Shown here one piece after another: positions 1 to 5,308 of a DNA stretch of 7,403 nt (its first letter is position 1; each line of letters opens with the position of its first letter). The stretch comes from Bifidobacterium breve (lineage in GTDB: Bacteria > Actinomycetota > Actinomycetes > UBA12327). The notes beneath the pieces are model-generated. The model searched no databases and had not been told where the DNA came from. It saw only the letters and a list, made by a program, of their open reading frames with translations. Location of the stretch: positions 1 to 7,403 of the forward strand of contig CALQPL010000047.1 of assembly GCA_943332445.1 (NCBI GenBank). The letters are read 5' to 3'. The translations under genes were made by a program, and so were the position numbers.

Positions 1-185
1 CCGCTGAGGTACTGCGCGCCGCCCCACGAAATCTGAACGATTCCGTCGCTACCTGCTTCAGCGAATCCTTGGATTGCCGCATTCAACGTCTGTGACGATG
101 TGCAGTTAATCGCGGGGTAGGCAAAGGCGCCCGCCTTCGCGCGATCCAGCATGGTCGCGTAAACCTCTGGGGTGGCAATGGGCAT
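1..185 (-). CDS. fba: Class II fructose-bisphosphate aldolase, N-terminal part (runs off left edge)
   Basis: This is the zinc-dependent aldolase of glycolysis and gluconeogenesis, which interconverts fructose 1,6-bisphosphate with dihydroxyacetone phosphate and glyceraldehyde 3-phosphate in the cytosol. Only the first 61 residues are in the window. They begin MPIATPEVY and continue through AYPAINCTSSQT and FAEAGSDGIVQIS, matching the N-terminus of actinobacterial class II enzymes such as M. tuberculosis Fba as I remember it. The ATG at 185 is preceded by AGGAG (197-193), 7 nt from the start codon, so the start is well supported. The metal ligands and catalytic residues lie beyond the left edge and cannot be checked. 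One oddity is Trp at residue 54 (ISWGGAQYLS), where I recall Thr in Mycobacterium and Asn in E. coli. The gene is divergent from dedA, the same arrangement as fba/dedA in mycobacteria. Confidence 0.93.
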   Translation of the reverse strand, partial: MPIATPEVYATMLDRAKAGAFAYPAINCTSSQTLNAAIQGFAEAGSDGIVQISWGGAQYLS

Positions 186-234
186 GCGCTGCTCCTCAGT
201 CCTACTGCAGTGAACTCGTGTGAAGCCATTGTGC

Positions 235-250
235 CGTATGCGTTGATACG
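235..250. promoter_or_regulatory. Inverted repeat CGTAT-N6-ATACG between fba and dedA
   Basis: In the 139-bp divergent gap (186-324) the arms CGTAT (235-239) and ATACG (246-250) form a 5-bp dyad around a 6-bp spacer. It lies about 50 bp upstream of the fba start, where a promoter or operator would be expected. Nearby on the minus strand, GTTTAC and CACAAT sit about 16 nt apart as a poor -35/-10 candidate for fba. The dyad is short enough to be chance, and no regulator can be named. Apart from this and the dedA -10 element I see nothing else in the gap. Confidence 0.2.
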
Positions 251-312
251 TAAACACCGACCTTCGGCACGCCCGTCTGGTGCGTGTTCCCCCGACTCCC
301 TACGCAACCGCC

Positions 313-318
313 TATCCT
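313..318 (+). promoter_or_regulatory. Probable -10 element (TATCCT) for leaderless dedA transcription
   Basis: TATCCT fits the actinobacterial -10 pattern TAnnnT. It is followed by exactly 6 nt and then the GTG at 325, so a transcript starting about 7 nt downstream would begin at the start codon. No Shine-Dalgarno sequence precedes either candidate GTG (280 or 325), which fits a leaderless mRNA. No convincing -35 box is visible. The same spacing occurs before pyrE and the aminotransferase. Confidence 0.5.
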
Positions 319-324
319 GACGCG

Positions 325-990
325 GTGACCTCACTTGCCAGCGAACTCATCGCATTGGGACCTGCTGCCCTCGATCCGGAAAAACTCGCCATTAGTTTCG
401 GCCTGTTAGGCGTGCTGGCGATCATTTTTGCCGAATGCGGACTGTTAGTCGGATTTTTCTTGCCCGGCGACTCTTTGCTCTTTGCTGTCGGTCTGCTGAT
501 TGCTGGCGACCGCCTGAACCAAAACCTCATTGTCGTTGCGGCCCTCATTAGCGTCGCGGCTATCGCTGGCAATCTCACTGGCTACTTCATCGGAGCCAAA
601 GCGGGCCCGACAGTCTTCTCACGGCCGCAGTCCAGGATTTTTAAGCCCGAGTACGTCACTCGGTCACAAGAATTCTTTGACAAGTACGGGCCAGCTGCGC
701 TAATCCTTGCGCGCTTCACACCGATCGTTCGAACGATCATCCCGGTCATGGCCGGCACGAGCAAAATGAACTTCACTCGTTTCGCGATCTATTCCAGCGT
801 GGGTGGCATCGTGTGGGCCTTCAGCATGACGACCCTGGGGTATTTCCTCGGCCAGATCGAGTGGGTTCAAAAGAACTTGGAAATCATCACTTTGATAATC
901 GTGGCAGTTTCCGTAATTCCGATCATTCGAGAATTGCGCAAGGCGCGAACCTCACCGGACTCAGCCGATGCGGACAACGACGTCCAGTAA
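325..990 (+). CDS. DedA family (VTT domain) inner-membrane protein
   Basis: A polytopic membrane protein of the DedA/SNARE-associated family. Members act in envelope maintenance, and some recycle undecaprenyl phosphate or move phospholipids across the membrane; the substrate here is unknown. With the GTG at 325 it has 221 residues, normal for the family. Visible family motifs are AECGLLVGFFLPGDS (about 36-50), the glycine-rich stretch with GNLTGYFIGAKAG (about 82-94), and the conserved RFTPIVRTIIPVMAGT (130-145) with its membrane-embedded Arg and Pro residues. Hydrophobic segments lie around 23-62, 68-90, 155-176 and 185-201, and the tail is short, charged and probably cytosolic. A longer reading from GTG 280 adds 15 residues (MRVPPTPYATAYPDA) that look unlike a DedA N-terminus, and the -10 element at 313-318 lies inside it, so I prefer 325. 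The gene is divergent from fba and convergent with pyrE. Confidence 0.9.
   Translation: MTSLASELIALGPAALDPEKLAISFGLLGVLAIIFAECGLLVGFFLPGDSLLFAVGLLIAGDRLNQNLIVVAALISVAAIAGNLTGYFIGAKAGPTVFSRPQSRIFKPEYVTRSQEFFDKYGPAALILARFTPIVRTIIPVMAGTSKMNFTRFAIYSSVGGIVWAFSMTTLGYFLGQIEWVQKNLEIITLIIVAVSVIPIIRELRKARTSPDSADADNDVQ
723..738. repeat. Perfect 16-bp palindrome inside dedA
   Basis: GATCGTTCGAACGATC equals its own reverse complement. It lies over codons 133-138 of dedA, which encode the conserved Pro-Ile-Val-Arg-Thr-Ile motif. Only about 0.1 such sites would be expected by chance in a random window of this length. The underlying protein motif is conserved, however, so constraint on the protein plus chance can explain it. 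Confidence 0.6.
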
Positions 991-1011
991 GCCCGCTAGA
1001 TCACGAGGGCT
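990..1011. terminator. Possible weak bidirectional hairpin between dedA and pyrE
   Basis: AGCCC (990-994) can pair with GGGCT (1007-1011) across a 12-nt loop. It sits exactly between the stop codons of two convergent genes, where a shared terminator would be expected. The stem is only 5 bp and no T-tract follows in either direction, so a classical intrinsic terminator is doubtful. A direct repeat CTAGATC (996-1002 and 1018-1024) is also present. Confidence 0.3.
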
Positions 1012-1549
1012 AGAGACCTAGATCCTCAAGTGAGTACGCCGCGAAGTACGGCAAACCGGCTTCGGCAATCGTCGGGGCAGCGCCGCGTTCGACCACTACA
1101 GCAACGGCCACCACTTCGGCTCCGGCTTCACGCAACGCCTCAACGGCAGTAAGAACCGATCCGCCGGTAGTGGAGGTGTCTTCTACCGCTAGCACCTTGC
1201 GGCCAGCAACATCTGGTCCTTCGACGCGACGTTGCAGGCCATGTTGCTTTTCACTCTTACGAACGATGAACGCGTCAAGCTTGCGCCCTTGGGCAGCAGC
1301 CGCATGCAACATCGCTCCGGCTACCGGGTCCGCACCAAGAGTGAGACCTCCCACTGCATCGAATTCAATGTCCTTGGTGACATCCAACATGACGCGACCG
1401 ATCAACGGCGCCGCCACTGCATCCAACGTGACGCGACGAAGGTCAACGTAGTAATCGGCTTCACGTCCGGACGACAAAATCACTTTGCCGTGGACAACAG
1501 CTTTATCGAGGATTTCCTGGCGCAAGGCATCGCGGTCTGAGTTAGTCAC
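1010..1549 (-). CDS. pyrE: Orotate phosphoribosyltransferase
   Basis: This enzyme catalyses the fifth step of de novo pyrimidine synthesis: orotate plus PRPP gives orotidine 5'-monophosphate and pyrophosphate, in the cytosol. It has 179 residues, the usual length of actinobacterial enzymes. The type I phosphoribosyltransferase signature VLAVEDTSTTGGSVL is at 119-133, with the acidic pair Glu-Asp at 123-124. The mobile catalytic loop RKSEKQHG (97-104) carries Arg97, Lys98, Lys101 and His103, equivalent to E. coli Arg99, Lys100, Lys103 and His105. The N-terminal SSGREADYYVDLRR (26-39) is the typical orotate-site region. The start is GTG at 1549; there is no Shine-Dalgarno sequence, but TAGGGT stands 6 nt upstream, suggesting a leaderless mRNA. 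It lies 35 bp behind the esterase gene on the same strand, so it may also be read through from there. Its 3' end converges with dedA. Confidence 0.96.
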   Translation of the reverse strand: MTNSDRDALRQEILDKAVVHGKVILSSGREADYYVDLRRVTLDAVAAPLIGRVMLDVTKDIEFDAVGGLTLGADPVAGAMLHAAAAQGRKLDAFIVRKSEKQHGLQRRVEGPDVAGRKVLAVEDTSTTGGSVLTAVEALREAGAEVVAVAVVVERGAAPTIAEAGLPYFAAYSLEDLGL

Positions 1550-1555
1550 GCGTGA

Positions 1556-1561
1556 ACCCTA
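1556..1561 (-). promoter_or_regulatory. Probable -10 element (TAGGGT) for leaderless pyrE
   Basis: Reading the minus strand, TAGGGT is followed by TCACGC and then the GTG start of pyrE. The 6-nt spacing places the expected transcription start at the first base of the start codon. The region just upstream of the GTG has no purine-rich ribosome binding site. A -35 box is not clear; the site would sit next to the esterase stop codon. This gives pyrE its own promoter in the short gap behind the esterase gene. Confidence 0.5.
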
Positions 1562-1584
1562 ACGAACCCGGACTACACCGCTGA

Positions 1585-2592
1585 CTAGGCCTTCTTTTGC
1601 GTGTCAAACCAGTTCAGCATGAGGTCCGCCATGTTGACCGAGGTGATCGTCGCGCCCACCTCGCCACCCAAGCGCGTTGTACCGCCGGGGAAGGTATGGC
1701 CGCCTCCTACAGCGAGCAATACCTGCGTGGCCGCCTTGCATCCAGCCCAGGTACGCAAAATGGCATCGGCGGCCAGGTTGGTGTCGGTGAAAGTAGGTTG
1801 GCAACCATTGCCCTGCGCCCAATAGGTCATCACCTCTTCCACGCCACCGAAGAATGCGACCTTTCCCCTATTAACTGGATCGGGTTTGTTGGGAACGCCG
1901 TCAATGCCGTTATAAAACGCGAATTCATCCTTCGTGCCGTGATAGGCGTAAATTGGAATGGGGAATCTCTGGAAGGTGGGATCCACCAAGTTGACGCCAC
2001 CACCGGGAGCAATCCCCGCGAATCTTTCGCTGTCCGCTTGTCCAATCCACGTCGACATTGCTCCACCTGAAGAAAAACCCGTTGCAAAAATTCGCTTTTG
2101 ATCAATACAGAACTCGCCGGAGAGTTTGTCCAGCATCGCATTAGTGAACGACACATCATCTGGAGTGGTGCCAATGCCTGGAACCGTCCAGCGTGCAGTC
2201 TCGCCACCAGCCTTATCGCCCTGTGGTGCAACAACGATGTAGTTGCGAGCATTCGCCTTGGCCGACAAGTTGCTACTGAAGTCATCAATCGATTGTGGAT
2301 CGCCACCAGTGCCGTGGTAGTTGACGATGATGGGAAGAGCTACATCGCCGGAATAGGTTGCGGGAATCCATACGCGATAGGTGCGGTTGAGGCCTTCGAA
2401 CGTTAGTTGATCGTCCACAGCACCCTTGCGCGCCGAAACCGGCTTCGGGCACGGCGCAGCAGCAGTTGTTGCAGTTGGCGAACCGTTGGGCGAGCTCACT
2501 CCCGCCTGACCCGTGGTCACCTTGGTGCACCCAGCCAGGGCCAACCCGGCAACGGTCACAACCACGAGCGTGGGGAATTTCGGCATCAACAT
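1585..2592 (-). CDS. Secreted esterase lipoprotein (PHB depolymerase / CE1-type alpha/beta hydrolase)
   Basis: A 335-residue exported serine esterase. The first 22 residues form a lipoprotein signal peptide with lipobox LAGC, so Cys22 should be lipidated and the enzyme anchored outside the membrane. A low-complexity Ser/Thr/Pro/Ala linker follows to about residue 47. The hydrolase domain shows the oxyanion-hole motif HGTGG (93-97), the nucleophile elbow GFSSG (172-176, Ser174), Asp222 in HGTKDE and His299 in GGGHTFPGG, a complete Ser-Asp-His triad in family order. The segment CIDQKRIFATGFSSGG is typical of the PHB depolymerase/feruloyl esterase group, which includes mycobacterial LpqC. Cys48, 162, 264 and 285 could form disulfides. 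The natural substrate (polyester, feruloylated sugar or lipid) cannot be told from sequence. Start: ATG 2592 or ATG 2586; a weak GATGGG precedes both. It is divergent from the aminotransferase and 35 bp ahead of pyrE. Confidence 0.88.
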   Translation of the reverse strand: MLMPKFPTLVVVTVAGLALAGCTKVTTGQAGVSSPNGSPTATTAAAPCPKPVSARKGAVDDQLTFEGLNRTYRVWIPATYSGDVALPIIVNYHGTGGDPQSIDDFSSNLSAKANARNYIVVAPQGDKAGGETARWTVPGIGTTPDDVSFTNAMLDKLSGEFCIDQKRIFATGFSSGGAMSTWIGQADSERFAGIAPGGGVNLVDPTFQRFPIPIYAYHGTKDEFAFYNGIDGVPNKPDPVNRGKVAFFGGVEEVMTYWAQGNGCQPTFTDTNLAADAILRTWAGCKAATQVLLAVGGGHTFPGGTTRLGGEVGATITSVNMADLMLNWFDTQKKA

Positions 2593-2663
2593 GAACCCAT
2601 CATCGCAAATGCCCTAGACACCGCAAGGTGAATAACCAAACCGCAACCGAGCAGTTTTTCGCG

Positions 2664-2669
2664 TACGGT
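2664..2669 (+). promoter_or_regulatory. Probable -10 element (TACGGT) for the aminotransferase gene
   Basis: TACGGT matches TAnnnT and is followed by 6 nt and a GTG at 2676, the same layout as dedA and pyrE. It lies inside the longer reading frame that starts at GTG 2628, so if it is a real promoter the upstream start cannot be the main one. It would leave an 83-bp divergent gap (2593-2675) shared with the esterase gene. I found no good -10 for the esterase in that gap; TTGGTT-N17-TAGGGC is only a poor candidate. Confidence 0.42.
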
Positions 2670-2675
2670 AGGCCG

Positions 2676-3854
2676 GTGCCTGAATCCGCTCGCCCTTGGC
2701 TTGCTCCCCACCTACGCAGCCTCGGCACGACTATCTTCGCTGAGATGTCCGCGTTGGCTCTTGCGACCGATTCGATCAACTTGGGCCAGGGATTTCCCGA
2801 CACCGATGGTCCGGAATCCATTCGCGAAGCTGCCGTTGAGGCGTTGCGAGCGGGCAAAGGAAACCAGTACCCACCGGGCATCGGAATCCCCGAACTGCGC
2901 CAGGCCGTGGCTCGGCATCAAATGCGTTGGTACAACCACGTTGTCGATCCGGACACTGAAGTCTTAATCACTGCCGGCGCCACCGAGGCGATTGCCGGCG
3001 CGATCTTGGCGCTTGTTGATGAAGGTGACGAAGTCATCGCCCTCGAGCCGTACTACGACTCTTACGCGGCGTGCATCGCCATGGCAAGAGGCGTGCGCGT
3101 ACCCGTGACGCTTCGTGCACCCGATTTTCGTATTGATATTGACGCGCTGAAAGCGGCCGTCACCCCTCGTACCACCATGCTTCTGATCAATTCGCCGCAC
3201 AACCCAACCGGCATGGCACTCACCGATCAAGAACGTCAGGCCATTTGCGACATTGCCATCGAACACGACCTCGTCGTAGTCAGCGATGAGGTGTACGAGC
3301 ACCTCATCTTTGATGGAAGATCGCATAAACCTCTCGCCACTATGCCGGGCATGGCCGAGCGCACGGTCACGATTAGTTCAGCAGGCAAAACGTTTTCTTA
3401 CACCGGTTGGAAAATCGGGTGGGCAATTGCAGCACCGGAACTGCTGGCTGCTGTACGCACCACCAAGCAGTTCCTCACCTACGTCTCTGGTGGACCTTTC
3501 CAATACGCCATCGCGCAAGCCCTTGATCTGCCTGATCAGTACTACGGTGACTTCACTGCTGACCTGCAGGCCAAGCGAGATCTACTCGCTAACGGTCTGA
3601 GCGAACTCGGGTTCGGGGTGACGATCCCGGAAGGGACGTACTTCATCACCACCGATATCTCGCCACTGGGATTTAGTGATGGCTTGGAATTTTGTCGTCA
3701 ACTCCCCGAGCTAGCCGGCGTCGTCGCCATCCCCCATCAAGTCTTTTATGACAACGTCAATGCAGGCAAACCACTGGTGCGTTGGGCGTTTTGTAAACAA
3801 GAGTCTGTGCTCAACGCGGCATTAGAACGACTAGCCGTTCTTAAGAACCGCTAA
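2676..3854 (+). CDS. dapC: PLP-dependent class I/II aminotransferase, DapC-like
   Basis: A fold-type I aminotransferase of 392 residues. It most resembles actinobacterial N-succinyldiaminopimelate aminotransferase (DapC, M. tuberculosis Rv0858c as I remember it), which transfers an amino group from glutamate in the lysine/diaminopimelate pathway. Motifs, numbered from GTG 2676: FAEMSALA (22-29), NLGQGFPDTDGP (35-46), NSPHNPTG (172-179) with Asn176, SDEVYEHL (203-210) with Asp204 and Tyr207, Schiff-base Lys238 in SSAGK, TGWKIGW (243-249), and the carboxylate-binding Arg369 in RWAFCK. All key residues are present. The frame extends upstream to GTG 2628 (16 more residues), but a -10-like TACGGT lies just before GTG 2676 and the shorter form fits the family length. 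Methionine, glutamine/kynurenine or aspartate-type specificity remains possible, since this subfamily is hard to separate by sequence; no other lysine-pathway gene is nearby. Its last 14 bp overlap the convergent gene on the other strand. Confidence 0.85.
   Translation: MPESARPWLAPHLRSLGTTIFAEMSALALATDSINLGQGFPDTDGPESIREAAVEALRAGKGNQYPPGIGIPELRQAVARHQMRWYNHVVDPDTEVLITAGATEAIAGAILALVDEGDEVIALEPYYDSYAACIAMARGVRVPVTLRAPDFRIDIDALKAAVTPRTTMLLINSPHNPTGMALTDQERQAICDIAIEHDLVVVSDEVYEHLIFDGRSHKPLATMPGMAERTVTISSAGKTFSYTGWKIGWAIAAPELLAAVRTTKQFLTYVSGGPFQYAIAQALDLPDQYYGDFTADLQAKRDLLANGLSELGFGVTIPEGTYFITTDISPLGFSDGLEFCRQLPELAGVVAIPHQVFYDNVNAGKPLVRWAFCKQESVLNAALERLAVLKNR
3837..3848. repeat. 12-bp palindrome over the convergent gene ends
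   Basis: GTTCTTAAGAAC is a perfect palindrome lying across the minus-strand stop codon (3841-3843) and the last codons of the aminotransferase. As RNA it would form only a 4-bp stem with a TTAA loop, too weak for an intrinsic terminator. A second small stem, GGCC-ATC-GGCC (3863-3873), lies just beyond. No T-tract is seen, so how either transcript ends here is unclear. Confidence 0.4.
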
Positions 3855-4926
3855 CACCGAGCGGCCATCGGCCCAACATTTCATCGCGCACCGAACCGGT
3901 CTGCGCTTGCACAAGGAAGAACAGCGCTTCACGCGCCCAACGTTGTGCCGGGTTATCCAACGCAATCGCTGATCCGCCGGTCGTGGCAACCATTGCTGCT
4001 GTTGCTTCATGGGCCAGAAGCAAACTCATGGCCCGAACCCGCAGCCTTTCTTCATGGGCATCATCAGCGGCAACCTCATCCACAAGGTGATAGGCCAAGG
4101 TGCGCAATTGATCTGCTCGAAGGGCAAATTCGTGACCGGCATCGACTGCGCGGGAAAGCGACTTTGTCTCACCCAGGTCAATCAACGCTCGACTTACTCG
4201 ATCTAGGAGCCCGAAAACCGCAGGCGAGGTGTTCACGGTTCGGTTGGTGTCATCGCGATGCCACTGCTCAAGGGGACTAACTCGCACCACTTCGTCTTCG
4301 GTCACCAACATGGAGTTCAGCTGCACGGCCACCGTGCGCGTGCCACCCATCACCATCAGGGGCAGCGGTCCGCTTGCCGATAGACCCGCTCGCTGGCGCG
4401 CAGGAATCATCGTTTCCACGACGCGACCATCGGTGGTTTGCGCCATGAGGGCGAGCGCATCGGTCACACCCCAACCAGTGACCCAATCAAGGTGACCAGT
4501 AATTCGCCACCCGTCGCCATGTGGTTCAGCCACCACTTGAGGCGGCCCTGGTCGACGCAAATGCGCGAAAGCCACGGCACCCAGCGCTTGACCTGAACAC
4601 ACTTTGCGACGCCAGCGATCGTGGAGGTCCACATTCTCGGTTGTCAATACCGCATCGAGAGCAGAGCGGTGTTGAGTCACCACGAACCACGTTGTTCCGC
4701 AGCCGCCAGCTAGCAACTCGGTAATGCGTCGCGCAACATCGGGAGGGGTTGCCAAGCCACCAAACTCCAACGGAGCACTAGGGGCGATCAAGCCTTGCTT
4801 AGCAACGACATCAAGGCGAGCTCGCGAGATGCCTTCGCGTTCAACTTTCGCGGCATCGCGTTCGAGGGTTTCGGCAAGTGCGCGTGCTGACTGAACCAGT
4901 CGATGCTCGTCTCGTTGATCGGTCAT
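3841..4926 (-). CDS. Atypical acyl-CoA dehydrogenase-fold protein, last gene of the dnaK operon
   Basis: A 361-residue protein that looks like the acyl-CoA dehydrogenase / flavin monooxygenase superfamily, though shorter than the usual 380-400. The order fits that fold: a helical N-terminal part (about 1-110, with LIAPSAPLEFGGLATPPD at 46-63), a beta-rich middle (about 114-215, with GDGWRITGHLDWVTGWGVTD at 137-156, which aligns with the family's 'G-x-K-x-W-(I/V)-(T/S)-G/N' segment), and a helical C-terminal part with ATTGGSAI (314-321) and AQRWAREALFFLVQAQ (327-342). I do not see the usual TEP-x-x-GSD flavin-contact motif or the YEGT glutamate of many true dehydrogenases. A monooxygenase-like (DszC/HsaA type) or non-catalytic role is therefore possible; the substrate is unknown. 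Its ATG overlaps the hspR stop as ATGA and has no strong Shine-Dalgarno sequence, so it is probably translated by coupling to hspR. It converges with and overlaps the aminotransferase by 14 bp. Confidence 0.78.
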   Translation of the reverse strand: MTDQRDEHRLVQSARALAETLERDAAKVEREGISRARLDVVAKQGLIAPSAPLEFGGLATPPDVARRITELLAGGCGTTWFVVTQHRSALDAVLTTENVDLHDRWRRKVCSGQALGAVAFAHLRRPGPPQVVAEPHGDGWRITGHLDWVTGWGVTDALALMAQTTDGRVVETMIPARQRAGLSASGPLPLMVMGGTRTVAVQLNSMLVTEDEVVRVSPLEQWHRDDTNRTVNTSPAVFGLLDRVSRALIDLGETKSLSRAVDAGHEFALRADQLRTLAYHLVDEVAADDAHEERLRVRAMSLLLAHEATAAMVATTGGSAIALDNPAQRWAREALFFLVQAQTGSVRDEMLGRWPLGVSGS

Positions 4927-5303
4927 CGCGGATCAGACCGCCACACCACAAGCGCGCCACCTTCTGGAAGGGGGATCAATTCTCGACGCCGAGCCAGCTG
5001 ACCATCAAGTTCGTCCTGGAGCATCAGCACCATGGCCCGCAGGTGGTCGACTTCAGCCTCCAATTCCATAACGCGCTTGATGCCCTCGAGGTTCAAGCCG
5101 GTTTGCGCCAACGTTTGTACGTGTTGGAGGCGACGCACATCAATAAGTGAATATCGGCGACCGCCCGGAGTGCGTTGTGGTGAGACCAATCCCATCCGGT
5201 CGTACTGCCGCAAGGTTTGCGGGTGAAGACCAGAGAGTTGAGCTGCAACAGAGATCACAAAGACCGGAGTGGCATCGTTGTGTTCTGCATAGCGAGCATT
5301 CAT
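4923..5303 (-). CDS. hspR: HspR, MerR-family repressor of the heat-shock operon
   Basis: A 126-residue DNA-binding protein that represses dnaK-operon (and often clpB) transcription at HAIR inverted repeats, with DnaK as co-repressor, and lets go when DnaK is occupied by misfolded protein. The MerR helix-turn-helix is at about 16-37 (VISVAAQLSGLHPQTLRQYD at 16-35), with the wing TPGGRRYSLIDVRRL (45-59) following. The segment LNLEGIKRVMELE leads into a dimerising coiled coil (about 80-107). The C-terminal ALVVWR tail is also seen in HspR of other actinobacteria. There is no metal- or drug-sensing domain, as expected. The ATG at 5303 lies 5 nt after the dnaJ stop, with GGGGTGAGG as ribosome binding site overlapping the end of dnaJ. 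I see no HAIR sequence (CTTGAGT-N7-ACTCAAG) in this window; the operon promoter lies beyond the right edge. Confidence 0.95.
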   Translation of the reverse strand: MNARYAEHNDATPVFVISVAAQLSGLHPQTLRQYDRMGLVSPQRTPGGRRYSLIDVRRLQHVQTLAQTGLNLEGIKRVMELEAEVDHLRAMVLMLQDELDGQLARRRELIPLPEGGALVVWRSDPR

Positions 5304-5308
5304 CTACC

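Noticed and set aside
280..324. Upstream GTG start of dedA at 280
   Set aside because: The extra 15 residues are Pro-rich and unlike DedA N-termini, there is no ribosome binding site, and a -10-like element lies within this stretch.
1010..1040. CTCAAGTGAG resembling half of an HspR HAIR site
   Set aside because: HAIR needs CTTGAGT-N7-ACTCAAG with both halves. Only a partial match is present, inside the pyrE coding end and not near a heat-shock promoter.
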